DNA of 64,000 bases from JACJYE01 sp964432875. GTDB taxonomy: Bacteria; Bacteroidota; Bacteroidia; Chitinophagales; Saprospiraceae. Under the pieces are notes generated by a model. The model was not told the DNA's origin, did not search any database, and was given only the letters and a program-made list of their open reading frames with translations. Location: NCBI GenBank assembly GCA_964432875.1, contig CAYSPJ010000007.1:1-64000 (forward strand). Direction: 5' to 3'. Positions 41,114 to 49,753 of the stretch are shown one piece after another. Each line of letters starts with the position of its first letter. The stretch's first letter is position 1. A program made the position numbers and the translations under genes.

Positions 41114-41713
41114 ATGGGGGGTCACAATGGCTGCGAAAACCACCTTTGCGAGCACGAAGCCCGGTGGTTTGCCGTTTGCACCAAATACAAACGGGAAAAA
41201 CTTGTCCACAAGCGGTTGGAGGACCGAGGGATAGAATCCTATCTCCCACTCCAAAAATTCATCCGCCGTTCTACCCGCAAGATCCGCAAGGTAGAACTGC
41301 CCCTCATTAGCCGCTATATTTTCACTCGAATCGTCAAGAAAGAATACATTCCTGTACTGGATACACCAGATGTGGCGGGCTTTGTCCATTTCTCTAATAA
41401 CCTGATTGCGATACCGGAGCAAGAAATCGCTCTGCTGAAACGCATTGTGGGAGAAGGTTTTGAGATAGAAGCTAGCCCGAGCTATTTCGTCCAAGGCGAC
41501 GAAGTCGAGGTCATTGCTGGCAAGCTGACGGGGTTGAGAGGCGTCTTGCTAGAGAAGGAAAACAAACATCATTTCCTCGTCGAGCTACGCCATATTGGAT
41601 ATGCGCTGCACATCCAAATCGACCCCGAGCTATTGAGGAGAGTGGGGCATTGCGAACATCATGCCAGCCTTGCACCACCTACCGAATTTGAGAAGTGGGG
41701 CTTGACGCTGTAA
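41114..41713 (+). CDS. NusG/UpxY-family transcription antiterminator
   Basis: A 199-residue protein. N-terminal NGN domain: WFAVCTKYKREKLVHKRLEDRGIESYLPLQKFIR (seen in pieces; about residues 18-50), RKVELPLISRYIFTRI, VPVLDTPDVAGFVHF-like segment. The KOW-like C-terminal part is DEVEVIAGKLTGLRGVLLEKENKHHFLVEL. This is the layout of NusG paralogues such as UpxY and RfaH that allow transcription of long polysaccharide operons. Its position as first gene of a >22-kb co-directional sugar locus, behind a long leader, fits that role. Confidence 0.88.
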   Translation: MGGHNGCENHLCEHEARWFAVCTKYKREKLVHKRLEDRGIESYLPLQKFIRRSTRKIRKVELPLISRYIFTRIVKKEYIPVLDTPDVAGFVHFSNNLIAIPEQEIALLKRIVGEGFEIEASPSYFVQGDEVEVIAGKLTGLRGVLLEKENKHHFLVELRHIGYALHIQIDPELLRRVGHCEHHASLAPPTEFEKWGLTL

Positions 41714-41718
41714 GATGA

Positions 41719-41860
41719 TTTCTGCGTCGGCTATCAGCCGACGCGGAAATATTTGGTGGTATACTTTGAGGAGGTCATTTCCTTTTGTTCCGATTAAGCC
41801 CTTGCGGCTTATCGGCGGCGAAGCCGTATCGAGTTTGGGATCAGCAGATCCAACACCCCA
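41719..41860 (+). repeat. Cluster of small hairpins between antiterminator and wbpB-like gene
   Basis: In a 161-base spacer: GCGTCGGCT-ATC-AGCCGACGC (41724-41744, extendable by TTTC/GAAA across a T-G pair), TAAGCC-CTTGC-GGCTTA, CGGC-GGCGAA-GCCG and GGATC-AGCA-GATCC. No T tract follows the first, so it is not a standard terminator. Confidence 0.5.
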
Positions 41861-41874
41861 AAAAATAAGACGCG

Positions 41875-42870
41875 ATGAAAAACTTCATCCTTATCGGAGC
41901 AGCAGGTTATATCGCCCCCCGCCACATGCGAGCCATCCGGGACACTGGCAACACCCTGGTAGCAGCGCTTGATAAAAACGATTCCGTGGGCGTGATAGAC
42001 TCCTTTTTCCCAGATGCTACTTTCTTCACAGAGTTTGAGCGTTTTGACCGCCATCTGGAGAAACTCAAGCGCGAGGGCATCAAAATCGATTATACCAGTA
42101 TATGTTCCCCCAATTATTTTCATGACGCACATATTCGCTTCGGCCTGCGGCATGGGGCAGATGTAATCTGTGAAAAGCCATTGGTGCTCAACCCCTGGAA
42201 CCTGGATGCCTTGCACGCCATCGAACAAGAGACGGGAAAACACATCCATACCATCATGCAGTTGCGCCTATTGCCTTCACTGCTGACGCTAAAACAAAAA
42301 GTGGAAACGGCACCAAGGCACAAGCAGTTCGATGTCGAACTCACCTATATTACCTCGCGCGGCAAGTGGTACCATAGTAGTTGGAAAGGCAGCATGGAAA
42401 AGTCGGGTGGGATTGCCACCAATATCGGCATCCACTTTTACGACCTGCTCCAATGGGTATTTGGCCCGGCGTACTACAACGAAGTACACGTTCAGACCCA
42501 CGACCGGGCTGCTGGTTTCATGGAAATGGAACGAGCCGTGGTACGATGGTTCCTGAGTATTAATTATGACACGCTACCTGCCGCAGTAAAAGCTGCTGGC
42601 CAACGCACCTACCGCTCTATCACCGTAGATGGAGAAGAAATCGAGTTTAGCGATGGTTTTACGGAACTGCATACCCGCAGCTATGAAGCGATACTGGAAG
42701 GCCGGGGCTTTGGCCTCAAAGATGCAGCTGAAGCCATCAAAATCGTATATGATATCCGCAATGCCCATCCGGTAGGGCTGAAAGGGAGATACCACCACCT
42801 GGCCGGGCTCCCGCTCAGCCACCACCCTTTTGAATGGGAGGAATTGGCGGAAGCACCGCTGTTTAACTGA
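41875..42870 (+). CDS. wbpB: Gfo/Idh/MocA sugar-nucleotide dehydrogenase, WbpB/WlbA-like
   Basis: A 331-residue NAD-dependent enzyme. LIGAAGYIAPRHMRAI (about residues 5-20) is the nucleotide-binding loop in the exact form found in WlbA/WbpB; VICEKPLVLNPWNLDAL carries the EKP motif; YITSRGKWYHSSWKG and KSGGIATNIGIHFYDLL include the active-site His region. WlbA/WbpB oxidise UDP-N-acetylglucosaminuronate at C3 in the pathway to UDP-2,3-diacetamido-2,3-dideoxyuronic acids. The partner transaminase, acetyltransferase and UDP-GlcNAc dehydrogenase are not seen nearby, unless the DegT protein at 49729 fills the transaminase role. Confidence 0.82.
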   Translation: MKNFILIGAAGYIAPRHMRAIRDTGNTLVAALDKNDSVGVIDSFFPDATFFTEFERFDRHLEKLKREGIKIDYTSICSPNYFHDAHIRFGLRHGADVICEKPLVLNPWNLDALHAIEQETGKHIHTIMQLRLLPSLLTLKQKVETAPRHKQFDVELTYITSRGKWYHSSWKGSMEKSGGIATNIGIHFYDLLQWVFGPAYYNEVHVQTHDRAAGFMEMERAVVRWFLSINYDTLPAAVKAAGQRTYRSITVDGEEIEFSDGFTELHTRSYEAILEGRGFGLKDAAEAIKIVYDIRNAHPVGLKGRYHHLAGLPLSHHPFEWEELAEAPLFN

Positions 42871-42936
42871 CCAAAAGAAGGCGGCTATTAGCTTGTACTC
42901 GTATAAACAGCGTAGAAGCCTAAAAAAATCAAACCC

Positions 42937-43725
42937 ATGAAAAATATAAATTCCTCGATCTCCATTCTTTTACTAATGGCAGGCTTGCTATGGGCAGGGT
43001 GCGGCAGCGTGAAGTATAGCGAAATGCTGATGTTTGAGCACGTGGGCAATGAGATGGGCAGCCTTGATGAATCTCCAGCCCTGGTCATTCGGAGCAATGA
43101 CATCCTTAGTATTGAGGTCAGTAGCCGCAACCCTGAAAACGTGCTTGCTTTCCGTCAAATCAGAGACAATATCGGCGCAGCGACTGCAATGGCACCCGGC
43201 ATACCGGAAGGCTACCGGGTTGATGATTCCGGAAATATCTATTTGCCCTTTATCGGGCAGATGAAGGCTGCTTACAAGACGATCCCTCAATTGCGGGAAG
43301 AAGTCGTCAAGCGCCTGGTTGATTATATACCGGATGCTTCAGTACAGGTGCGCTTCATGAATTTCCGCGTGACCTTGATGGGGGAGATCATCCGCCCCAA
43401 CACTTACATCATCCCCAATGAACGCCTCACGATACTGGAAGCAATTGGCATGGCAGGAGACTTCACGCCCTATGCCCGCAGGGATGCGGTGCTAGTCATC
43501 CGGGAGCGCAACGAGCAAAGAGAATTTGCACGGGTCAATGTACAGGACAAAGAACTCTTCCAATCGCCTTATTTTTACCTGAGCCCCAACGACATTGTGT
43601 ATGTAGAACCTTTGAAGGCTAAGCAATATGCCACAACGGGTGACTTTATGCAGCGCTATGCTGTCTTGATCGTCCCCTTTATCAGTTTTGTAACATTTTG
43701 GTTAGGAGCGCAATTACTTAAATAA
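42937..43725 (+). CDS. Wza-like polysaccharide export lipoprotein
   Basis: A 262-residue protein. Lipoprotein signal with lipobox LLWAGC (Cys at about 22). Poly_export domain about 45-130 (VIRSNDILSIEVSSRNPENV ... YRVDDSGNIYLPFIGQMK, in parts) and an SLBB-type domain about 150-220 (VTLMGEIIRPNTYIIPNERLTILEAIGMAGDFTPYA, in parts). A C-terminal hydrophobic helix (YAVLIVPFISFVTFWLGAQLL) would span the outer membrane as in Wza. It should form the outer-membrane export channel, working with the Wzc-like kinase encoded 46 bases downstream. Confidence 0.88.
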   Translation: MKNINSSISILLLMAGLLWAGCGSVKYSEMLMFEHVGNEMGSLDESPALVIRSNDILSIEVSSRNPENVLAFRQIRDNIGAATAMAPGIPEGYRVDDSGNIYLPFIGQMKAAYKTIPQLREEVVKRLVDYIPDASVQVRFMNFRVTLMGEIIRPNTYIIPNERLTILEAIGMAGDFTPYARRDAVLVIRERNEQREFARVNVQDKELFQSPYFYLSPNDIVYVEPLKAKQYATTGDFMQRYAVLIVPFISFVTFWLGAQLLK

Positions 43726-43771
43726 AGGAGCGCAAGCTTCAATCCACCTATCCAAAACAATCATACCTATC

Positions 43772-46111
43772 ATGGAAGAAGGGCATCGCGACATTCGCTT
43801 ATTTCTACACAAGGCCTGGCGGTATTGGTACATCTATGCGTTCAGCATTCTCATCGCGGGCTTGGGGGCTTATGCCTACCTGAAATATACCCCGCCTCAA
43901 TATAAAGGAGGGGCCTTGCTGCTGGTGCAGGATGAAGAGAACGTGGGGCGGGTCACAGAAGAAACTATTTTCGCCGACCTGGGCATGGGCAAAGCTAAGG
44001 ACAATCTCATCAACGAAATCATGATCCTGAGCTCAAACCCCTTGATGCGCGAAGTCGTCAGGAAACAAGAGCTGCAATACCGCTACATTCATATCAACGG
44101 CATCCTCAAGCGGGAGCTATACAAAAACTCCCCGGTACAAGTGCTGAACTGGGAGCCGGACGAGGTGCATTACGCCTTGTACGGCATCTTACGTGCCGAT
44201 CGCCAAGGCGGCTACCTCCTGGAATTAGAAGATGCCGCTTTGGGGGAAAAAAACATGTTCTCCGGCGAATTTGGGGCTGCCCTGGAGCTGCCGATGGGCA
44301 AACTGACCATCGCACGCATCCAAGAACTGCCCTTGGAGCATGAAATCGGCATCCTGGTGCTGCCCGTCGACGCCATGGCCGGGGAGCTGATCAGCAACTT
44401 GGAGGTCAAACAGGCAGCAGATAAATCCAGCATGATCAGCCTGGTGTTGAAAGATGTGGTACCCGGGCGTATCCAAGACGTGCTGGAGACTTTAATTACC
44501 GTTTATAACCAAAAATCAGTCGCTGAGAAGAACCATGTATTTGAAAACACCATCGACCTGATCAACGAGCGGATAGACCTAATCGTGGAAGAGCTGACGG
44601 CGGCTGAACAAGACGTGGAGTCATATAAGCAACGCTTCAGCATGACCGAGCTTAGTGCCGAAGGGACGCTGCTGATGAATGAACTGAGCAGTTACAACCG
44701 CGAGATATCGGGTACGGATGTCCAGTTGGAGATACTCAACTCCATCGAGAGTTTCCTGGAGAAAAACCGCAACAATTTCGAGTTCGTGCCCACCAACCTA
44801 AGCATCACCAACCTGACGCTGTCCAACCAGTTGGAGAGCTTCAACCGCTTGCTAGCAGAAAGAGATCAGATGCGGAGCGACCTGGGGCCTTCACACCCCG
44901 ACATGGTCGTGACCGAAAAGCAGCTCCGCAACCTGCGGCAGACTATCATCGAGAACATCAACTCCATCAAGCGAGACCTGGTCATCTCCCGCAACGCCAG
45001 CCAATCGGTGCGCAGCGGCCTGCAAGGCCGACTGCAAAGCCTGCCCCGGCGCGAGCGCGAGCTCATTGAGATCGAGCGCCGCAAGGGGGTCAAGGAAAAC
45101 CTGTACTTGTATCTGCTGCAAAAAAGAGAAGAAGCCGCCATCTCACTGGCGGTGACCTCGGCGAAGGGCAAAATCGTAGAACCGCCCGAGGCGCCGGGAG
45201 GGTCAGTAAGCCCGGTTTCCAATCAAATCTGGCTCATCGCCGCATTTCTGGGGCTGGCTTTACCCACGGGCTTGGTTTACATGATCTACTTTATGAACAA
45301 TAAGATACTGGTGGAAGATGACATCCAGAGCGTCACGGCGGTGCCCATGGCCGGCATGATCGCCCAGAGCCGCCGCAAGAGCCGCCTGGTCGTTAAAGAA
45401 GACAGCCGTTCAGTCTCCTCGGAGATGTTCCGGATGCTACGCGCCAACCTGGCTTATATCGGCTCGGGGCATGACATGAAGTCCCTCTTGGTCACCTCCG
45501 GCATTTCGGGGGAGGGCAAATCTTTCATCGCCCTGAACCTGGGGGTCATCCAGGCGCTGGCTGGCAAAAAAACCATCATCTTGGAGCTCGACCTGCGTAA
45601 GCCTAAGCAAGAAGTCTATTCCGATGCGGAAATAAGTGATATGGGCGTGGTCAATTATCTGGTAGATGCCTCCATCATTGCCGAAGACATCATCGTCAAT
45701 AGCGGTGTCCACCCCAACCTGGACATCATCCGCTGCGGGCCGAAGCCGCCCAACCCCAGCGAACTCATCCTGCTGGATCGCCTGCGCGAATTGGTCAACG
45801 TGCTGCGGGCCCGCTATGACTTTATCATCTTGGATGCCCCGCCGGTAGGCCTGGTCGCTGACGCTTTGCAAATGCAAGACCTGGCCGATGCCACCATGTT
45901 CGTGCTGCGCGCTGGCTATAGCCGCCGCCCCGAAGTGGGCCTGATCAACGAAATCGCCGAGAAAGGCAAATTGCCACGCCCCTTTATCGTGCTCAATGGC
46001 GTAAAAATAGGCAACAGCTACAGCGGCTATGGCTTCAGTTATGGCTATGGCTATGGTTATGGCTACGGCTATACGTCCAAGCAGGAGAAGCAGTATTTCG
46101 AGAAGGAATAA
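43772..46111 (+). CDS. Wzc-like chain-length regulator and tyrosine kinase
   Basis: A 779-residue inner-membrane protein. Helix 1 at about 20-38, Wzz-type periplasmic domain with long coiled coils (about 40-485, including RIDLIVEELTAAEQDVESYKQRF), helix 2 about 488-510 and a cytosolic BY-kinase domain about 555-750: Walker A SGISGEGKS, Walker A' LELDLRKPK, Walker B IILDAPPVG. The C-terminus has a tyrosine cluster, SYGYGYGYGYGY, the autophosphorylation tail. Phosphorylation state controls assembly with the outer-membrane channel and polymer length. The tail is encoded by tandem TATGGY units and could vary in length. Confidence 0.92.
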   Translation: MEEGHRDIRLFLHKAWRYWYIYAFSILIAGLGAYAYLKYTPPQYKGGALLLVQDEENVGRVTEETIFADLGMGKAKDNLINEIMILSSNPLMREVVRKQELQYRYIHINGILKRELYKNSPVQVLNWEPDEVHYALYGILRADRQGGYLLELEDAALGEKNMFSGEFGAALELPMGKLTIARIQELPLEHEIGILVLPVDAMAGELISNLEVKQAADKSSMISLVLKDVVPGRIQDVLETLITVYNQKSVAEKNHVFENTIDLINERIDLIVEELTAAEQDVESYKQRFSMTELSAEGTLLMNELSSYNREISGTDVQLEILNSIESFLEKNRNNFEFVPTNLSITNLTLSNQLESFNRLLAERDQMRSDLGPSHPDMVVTEKQLRNLRQTIIENINSIKRDLVISRNASQSVRSGLQGRLQSLPRRERELIEIERRKGVKENLYLYLLQKREEAAISLAVTSAKGKIVEPPEAPGGSVSPVSNQIWLIAAFLGLALPTGLVYMIYFMNNKILVEDDIQSVTAVPMAGMIAQSRRKSRLVVKEDSRSVSSEMFRMLRANLAYIGSGHDMKSLLVTSGISGEGKSFIALNLGVIQALAGKKTIILELDLRKPKQEVYSDAEISDMGVVNYLVDASIIAEDIIVNSGVHPNLDIIRCGPKPPNPSELILLDRLRELVNVLRARYDFIILDAPPVGLVADALQMQDLADATMFVLRAGYSRRPEVGLINEIAEKGKLPRPFIVLNGVKIGNSYSGYGFSYGYGYGYGYGYTSKQEKQYFEKE
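46040..46069 (+). repeat. Five tandem TATGGY hexamers in the Wzc-like tyrosine tail
   Basis: Units TATGGC, TATGGC, TATGGT, TATGGC, TACGGC encode Tyr-Gly repeats. In-frame gain or loss of units would change the number of phosphorylatable tyrosines without a frameshift. Confidence 0.8.
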
Positions 46112-46130
46112 GCCGCGTTGCGGCCATCGC

Positions 46131-47609
46131 ATGGCAAAATCGCTGCAAGACCAGTCCATATCCGCGTTTTTCTGGGTCATCTTAGACCGGGCAGGAGGGA
46201 GTGTGATGAATTTCATCATGACGGTCATCTTGGCCCGCCTGCTGTCCCCGGCCGATTTTGGGCTGGTCGCGATGGTGATGATTTTCTTCGAAATCTCGTC
46301 TGGCTTTGTAGATAGCGGTTTTTACGTTTCGCTCATCCGGGAGCCAGAGATATCCGAAGAAGACAAATCGACCACCTTTATTTTCAATTTCTTCAGCGCT
46401 CTGACTTTATATACAGCGCTTTTTTTTGCCGCGCCGGCTATTGCCCGGTTCTTCGATCAGCCGATTCTGGTGTGGATTGTCCGGGTCATGGGGCTCAACC
46501 TCATCATTGGTTCATTCGACATCATCCAGCGCGCTCAGCTGACCCGGGCCATCGACTTTAAGACCCAAACTAAAGTGCGTTTTTTAGCCGTCGGGATTGC
46601 CGGGGCGGTAGCGGTGGTGATGGCTTACCAGGGTTTCGGCGCCTGGAGCCTGGTTGCTAAATTCGGCATCATGGCGCTGGTCAATACCGGGGCGCTGTGG
46701 GTGGTGAATCCCTGGCGGCCAACCATGATGTTCAGCCGCGCCTCTTTCCGGCGCTTGTTCGGGTTCGGTTATAAGATTTTATTGGGGGGCTTGATCGACC
46801 GGTTTTACCAGCAAGCCTACAAAGGCGTGATCGGCAAATTTTTCTCGGCTGCAACGCTGGGCTTTTACAGCCAGGCCAGCTATTTTTCCAACCTCATCAT
46901 CCACAACCTCTTTTGGGCTCTGGCCAAGATCACTTATCCAGTTTTAGCCAAGCTTCAGGATGAAAAGGAGAAGCTCAAGAGGAATTATCGAAAAATCATC
47001 AAACTCAGCTCCTTTGTCATCTTGCCGGCTATGGTGCTGCTGACCGTTTTAGCGCAGCCCGTAGTAGTTTGGTTTGTCGGTGAAAAATGGCTGCCGTCCG
47101 TGCCCTTTTTAAAATTGCTATGCATCGCAGGCATGACCTACCACTTCAATGCGATCAATCTCAACATGCTATTGGTACTAGGCCGTGCCGACATCGGCCT
47201 CAAGCTGGAAATCATCAAAAAAATCTTCGTAACAATAGCCATCATCATCGGTATCCAGTACGGCATCTACGGCCTGGTCATCGGGCAAGTAATTTCGGCC
47301 TATATCGAGCTGTTTATCAACTCTTACTATTCCAACAAGTTCCTGGGCTACGCCTTTTTGCATCAGATAAAAGACGTCAGTGACAGCTTGAGGTACAGCC
47401 TGGCAGCAGGTGGGTTCGCCTTCGTGATCAGCACCTTCCTCGATCTTCCCCTGCTCCTTACGCTCTTAATTGGCGGGATCGGAGGGGGCGCCTTTTACCT
47501 CGCATTGCATTTCGCATTCCACAGCGACGAGATGAAACTCATCCAGCACACCATCGTGCCGAGCGCCATCCGCTTGTTGGGCAGAAAAGGATCTGCCCCA
47601 TCAGCTTAG
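46131..47609 (+). CDS. Wzx-like polysaccharide flippase (MOP superfamily)
   Basis: A 492-residue protein with about 14 predicted membrane helices. The start MAKSLQDQSISAFFWVILDRAGGSVMNFIMTVILARLLSPADFGLVA, given here by its key parts FFWVILDRAGGS and ILARLLSPADFGLVAM, is the classical N-terminus of polysaccharide biosynthesis proteins (PF01943/PF13440). By family knowledge it flips undecaprenyl-linked oligosaccharide units across the inner membrane. ATG 46131 is preferred; the frame is open upstream to 46029 but that stretch is the shadow of the Wzc-like tail. It lies 19 bases after the Wzc-like gene. Confidence 0.9.
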   Translation: MAKSLQDQSISAFFWVILDRAGGSVMNFIMTVILARLLSPADFGLVAMVMIFFEISSGFVDSGFYVSLIREPEISEEDKSTTFIFNFFSALTLYTALFFAAPAIARFFDQPILVWIVRVMGLNLIIGSFDIIQRAQLTRAIDFKTQTKVRFLAVGIAGAVAVVMAYQGFGAWSLVAKFGIMALVNTGALWVVNPWRPTMMFSRASFRRLFGFGYKILLGGLIDRFYQQAYKGVIGKFFSAATLGFYSQASYFSNLIIHNLFWALAKITYPVLAKLQDEKEKLKRNYRKIIKLSSFVILPAMVLLTVLAQPVVVWFVGEKWLPSVPFLKLLCIAGMTYHFNAINLNMLLVLGRADIGLKLEIIKKIFVTIAIIIGIQYGIYGLVIGQVISAYIELFINSYYSNKFLGYAFLHQIKDVSDSLRYSLAAGGFAFVISTFLDLPLLLTLLIGGIGGGAFYLALHFAFHSDEMKLIQHTIVPSAIRLLGRKGSAPSA

Positions 47610-47639
47610 AAACTTGCAACTCTATAAAACCAACCACTC

Positions 47640-48797
47640 ATGTCAAAAGTAGCAATGATCACCGGCATCACGGGCCAAGACGGTTCGTACCTGGCCAGCT
47701 TCCTGCTGCGCAAAGGCTACACCGTGTGGGGCATGAAGCGGCGAAGCTCTTCCTTCAACACGGCCCGCATCGATGCCCTTTTCGCCAAAGACCGGGCCGA
47801 GGAGGTCCCTCATTTTTATTACTTCTACGGCGATTTGGCCGACGCGGGCAACGTCATCCGGCACGTGCAGGAAGTACAGCCCGACGAGATCTACAACCTG
47901 GGTGCCATGTCGCACGTCAAAATCAGCTTCGACGAGCCTGAATATACCGGCGACGTGGATGGGTTGGGCACCCTACGATTGCTGGAGGCCATCCGCATCT
48001 GTGGCCTGGAGCAGAAGACCCGGTTCTACCAGGCTTCTACTTCCGAATTATTTGGTAACGCCACGGACGTGCCGCAAAGCGAGACGACGCCCTTCCGCCC
48101 GCGCAGCCCTTATGCTGCAGCCAAGCTCTACGCCTACTGGACGGTCGTCAATTACCGGGAGGCTTACGGCCTGTATGCTTGCAATGGCATTCTGTTCAAC
48201 CACGAATCACCCATGCGGGGCGAGACTTTCGTGACCCGCAAGATCACCCGGGCGGTGGCCAACATCGCGCTAGGCTTCCAGGACCTGCTGTCTTTGGGCA
48301 ACCTGGACGCTCAACGCGACTGGGGGCACGCCCGCGACTACGTGGAAGCCATGTACCTCATGCTGCAACAGCCGACACCCGATGATTATGTCATCGCCTC
48401 AGGCCGCACGACCTCGGTGCGGGAATTCGCCCGCCGCGCTTTCGAGGAGGTCGGCATCGAGCTGGCCTTCGAAGGGCGGGGCGTGGCGGAAAAGGGCTTC
48501 ATCGCCAACATCGACCGCCATCGCTATGAGCAACTCATCGGCCATGCGCCCTGGCACCTCAGCCCGAGGCAGCTCGTCCTGCAGGTCGATCCTTTCTACT
48601 TCCGCCCGACCGAGGTGGACCTCTTGGTCGGCAACCCTGCCAAAGCAAAAGCCAGCCTGGGCTGGCAAGCCCGCTGTACCTTGGAAGAATTGGTAGCGGA
48701 AATGGTCGCCCACGACGTGGAAATCGCCCGCCGGGACGAGCACCTCAAGAATGGAGGATTTGAAATCATTGAAAACCTGGAAGAAGCCATCCGATGA
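47640..48797 (+). CDS. gmd: GDP-mannose 4,6-dehydratase
   Basis: A 385-residue extended SDR enzyme. ITGITGQDGSYLASFLL (NADP-binding), MKRRSSSFNTARID, NLGAMSHVKISFDEPEYT, QASTSELFGN with the catalytic Thr/Ser-Glu, and SPYAAAKLYAYW with the YxxxK pair are all Gmd signatures; HARDYVEAMYLMLQQ follows. It converts GDP-D-mannose to GDP-4-keto-6-deoxy-D-mannose, the precursor of GDP-L-fucose, GDP-D-rhamnose and GDP-D-perosamine. Its start of the next gene overlaps its stop by 4 bases (ATGA), linking it to the following epimerase/reductase. Confidence 0.95.
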   Translation: MSKVAMITGITGQDGSYLASFLLRKGYTVWGMKRRSSSFNTARIDALFAKDRAEEVPHFYYFYGDLADAGNVIRHVQEVQPDEIYNLGAMSHVKISFDEPEYTGDVDGLGTLRLLEAIRICGLEQKTRFYQASTSELFGNATDVPQSETTPFRPRSPYAAAKLYAYWTVVNYREAYGLYACNGILFNHESPMRGETFVTRKITRAVANIALGFQDLLSLGNLDAQRDWGHARDYVEAMYLMLQQPTPDDYVIASGRTTSVREFARRAFEEVGIELAFEGRGVAEKGFIANIDRHRYEQLIGHAPWHLSPRQLVLQVDPFYFRPTEVDLLVGNPAKAKASLGWQARCTLEELVAEMVAHDVEIARRDEHLKNGGFEIIENLEEAIR

Positions 48798-49753
48798 AAA
48801 AAATCGTAGTGACCGGCGCCACCGGTTTTTTAGGCAAAAGAGTCATGCGCAAGCTCTTAGCACGAGGCGATAAGCCCGTGCCGACTTCCCTCAGCTTGGG
48901 GGTCGATTTGCGCGATTACCGCCAAGCCCAGGCTTTTTTCCAACGGGAAAAACCCGAGATTGTGCTCAACTGCGCCGCCTTCGTGGGCGGCATCCAATTC
49001 GGCTATAAATACCCGGCCGACCTTTTCGAGAACAACCTGCTGATGAATGTCAACCTCCTGCGCGCTGCCCGCGAGGCCGGCCTGGGGCGCATCGTCAACC
49101 CCGTCTCCAATTGCGTTTATCCGGCCAAGGCCACCTTGTTTCGGGAAACCGAAATCTGGGATGGCCCCATGCATGAATCGGTGATGGTGTATGGCTTTGT
49201 ACGCAAGGCATTCTGGATGGGGGCTTGGGCCAACCATCGGCAGTACGGCCTGGATGTCATTAATATCGTGCTTTCCAACATGTATGGACCAGAAGACCAC
49301 TTCGAGGAAGAGCGCTCTCATGCCCTGGGCGCGCTCGTCATGAAGTTTGTAGAAGCTAAACGCCGAGAGGCGCCCGCCGTCGTGGTCTGGGGCACCGGCC
49401 AGCCCGTGCGCGAATGGCTGCACGTGGACGACGGGGCCGAGGCTCTGATCCGCAGTATGAACCTGCCGCCGACTACCGATTTTATCAATATCGGCACCGC
49501 CAGCGGCATCTCCATCCGCGCCTTAGCTGAGCTGATCGCGGAAGCGACCGGCTATACAGGCGCCATCCAGTTCGATGCCAGCAAGCCCGACGGGGCGCCA
49601 TACAAAACGGTAGATGGCAGCCGGGGCGAAGCGCTATTGGGCTGGAAGCCCGTCATCTCTTTGCGCGAAGGCATTGAGCAAACCGTGCGCTGGTACGAGC
49701 AAAATCATCCACTTTCAAATAAGAAGCCATGCCAATCTCATTCAATAGCCTGA
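48794..49753 (+). CDS. GDP-fucose-synthase-like NAD-dependent epimerase/reductase
   Basis: A 319-residue extended SDR enzyme. VVTGATGFLGKRVMRKL binds the cofactor; NCAAFVGGIQFGYKYPADLFENNLLMNVNLL, here recognised by AAFVGGI and PADLFENNLLMNVNLL, is close to GDP-L-fucose synthase. VSNCVYPAKATLF also matches. Downstream, however, the catalytic motif reads YGFVRK, i.e. Y-x-x-x-R-K rather than the usual Y-x-x-x-K. Together with Gmd it could make GDP-L-fucose or another GDP-6-deoxyhexose. Starts inside the gmd stop and overlaps the DegT gene by 25 bases. Confidence 0.8.
   Translation: MKKIVVTGATGFLGKRVMRKLLARGDKPVPTSLSLGVDLRDYRQAQAFFQREKPEIVLNCAAFVGGIQFGYKYPADLFENNLLMNVNLLRAAREAGLGRIVNPVSNCVYPAKATLFRETEIWDGPMHESVMVYGFVRKAFWMGAWANHRQYGLDVINIVLSNMYGPEDHFEEERSHALGALVMKFVEAKRREAPAVVVWGTGQPVREWLHVDDGAEALIRSMNLPPTTDFINIGTASGISIRALAELIAEATGYTGAIQFDASKPDGAPYKTVDGSRGEALLGWKPVISLREGIEQTVRWYEQNHPLSNKKPCQSHSIA

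Noticed and set aside
46029..46130. Upstream start for the flippase
   Set aside because: The 34 extra residues (M/A-rich) are the shadow of the TATGGY repeat; ATG 46131 gives the canonical N-terminus.
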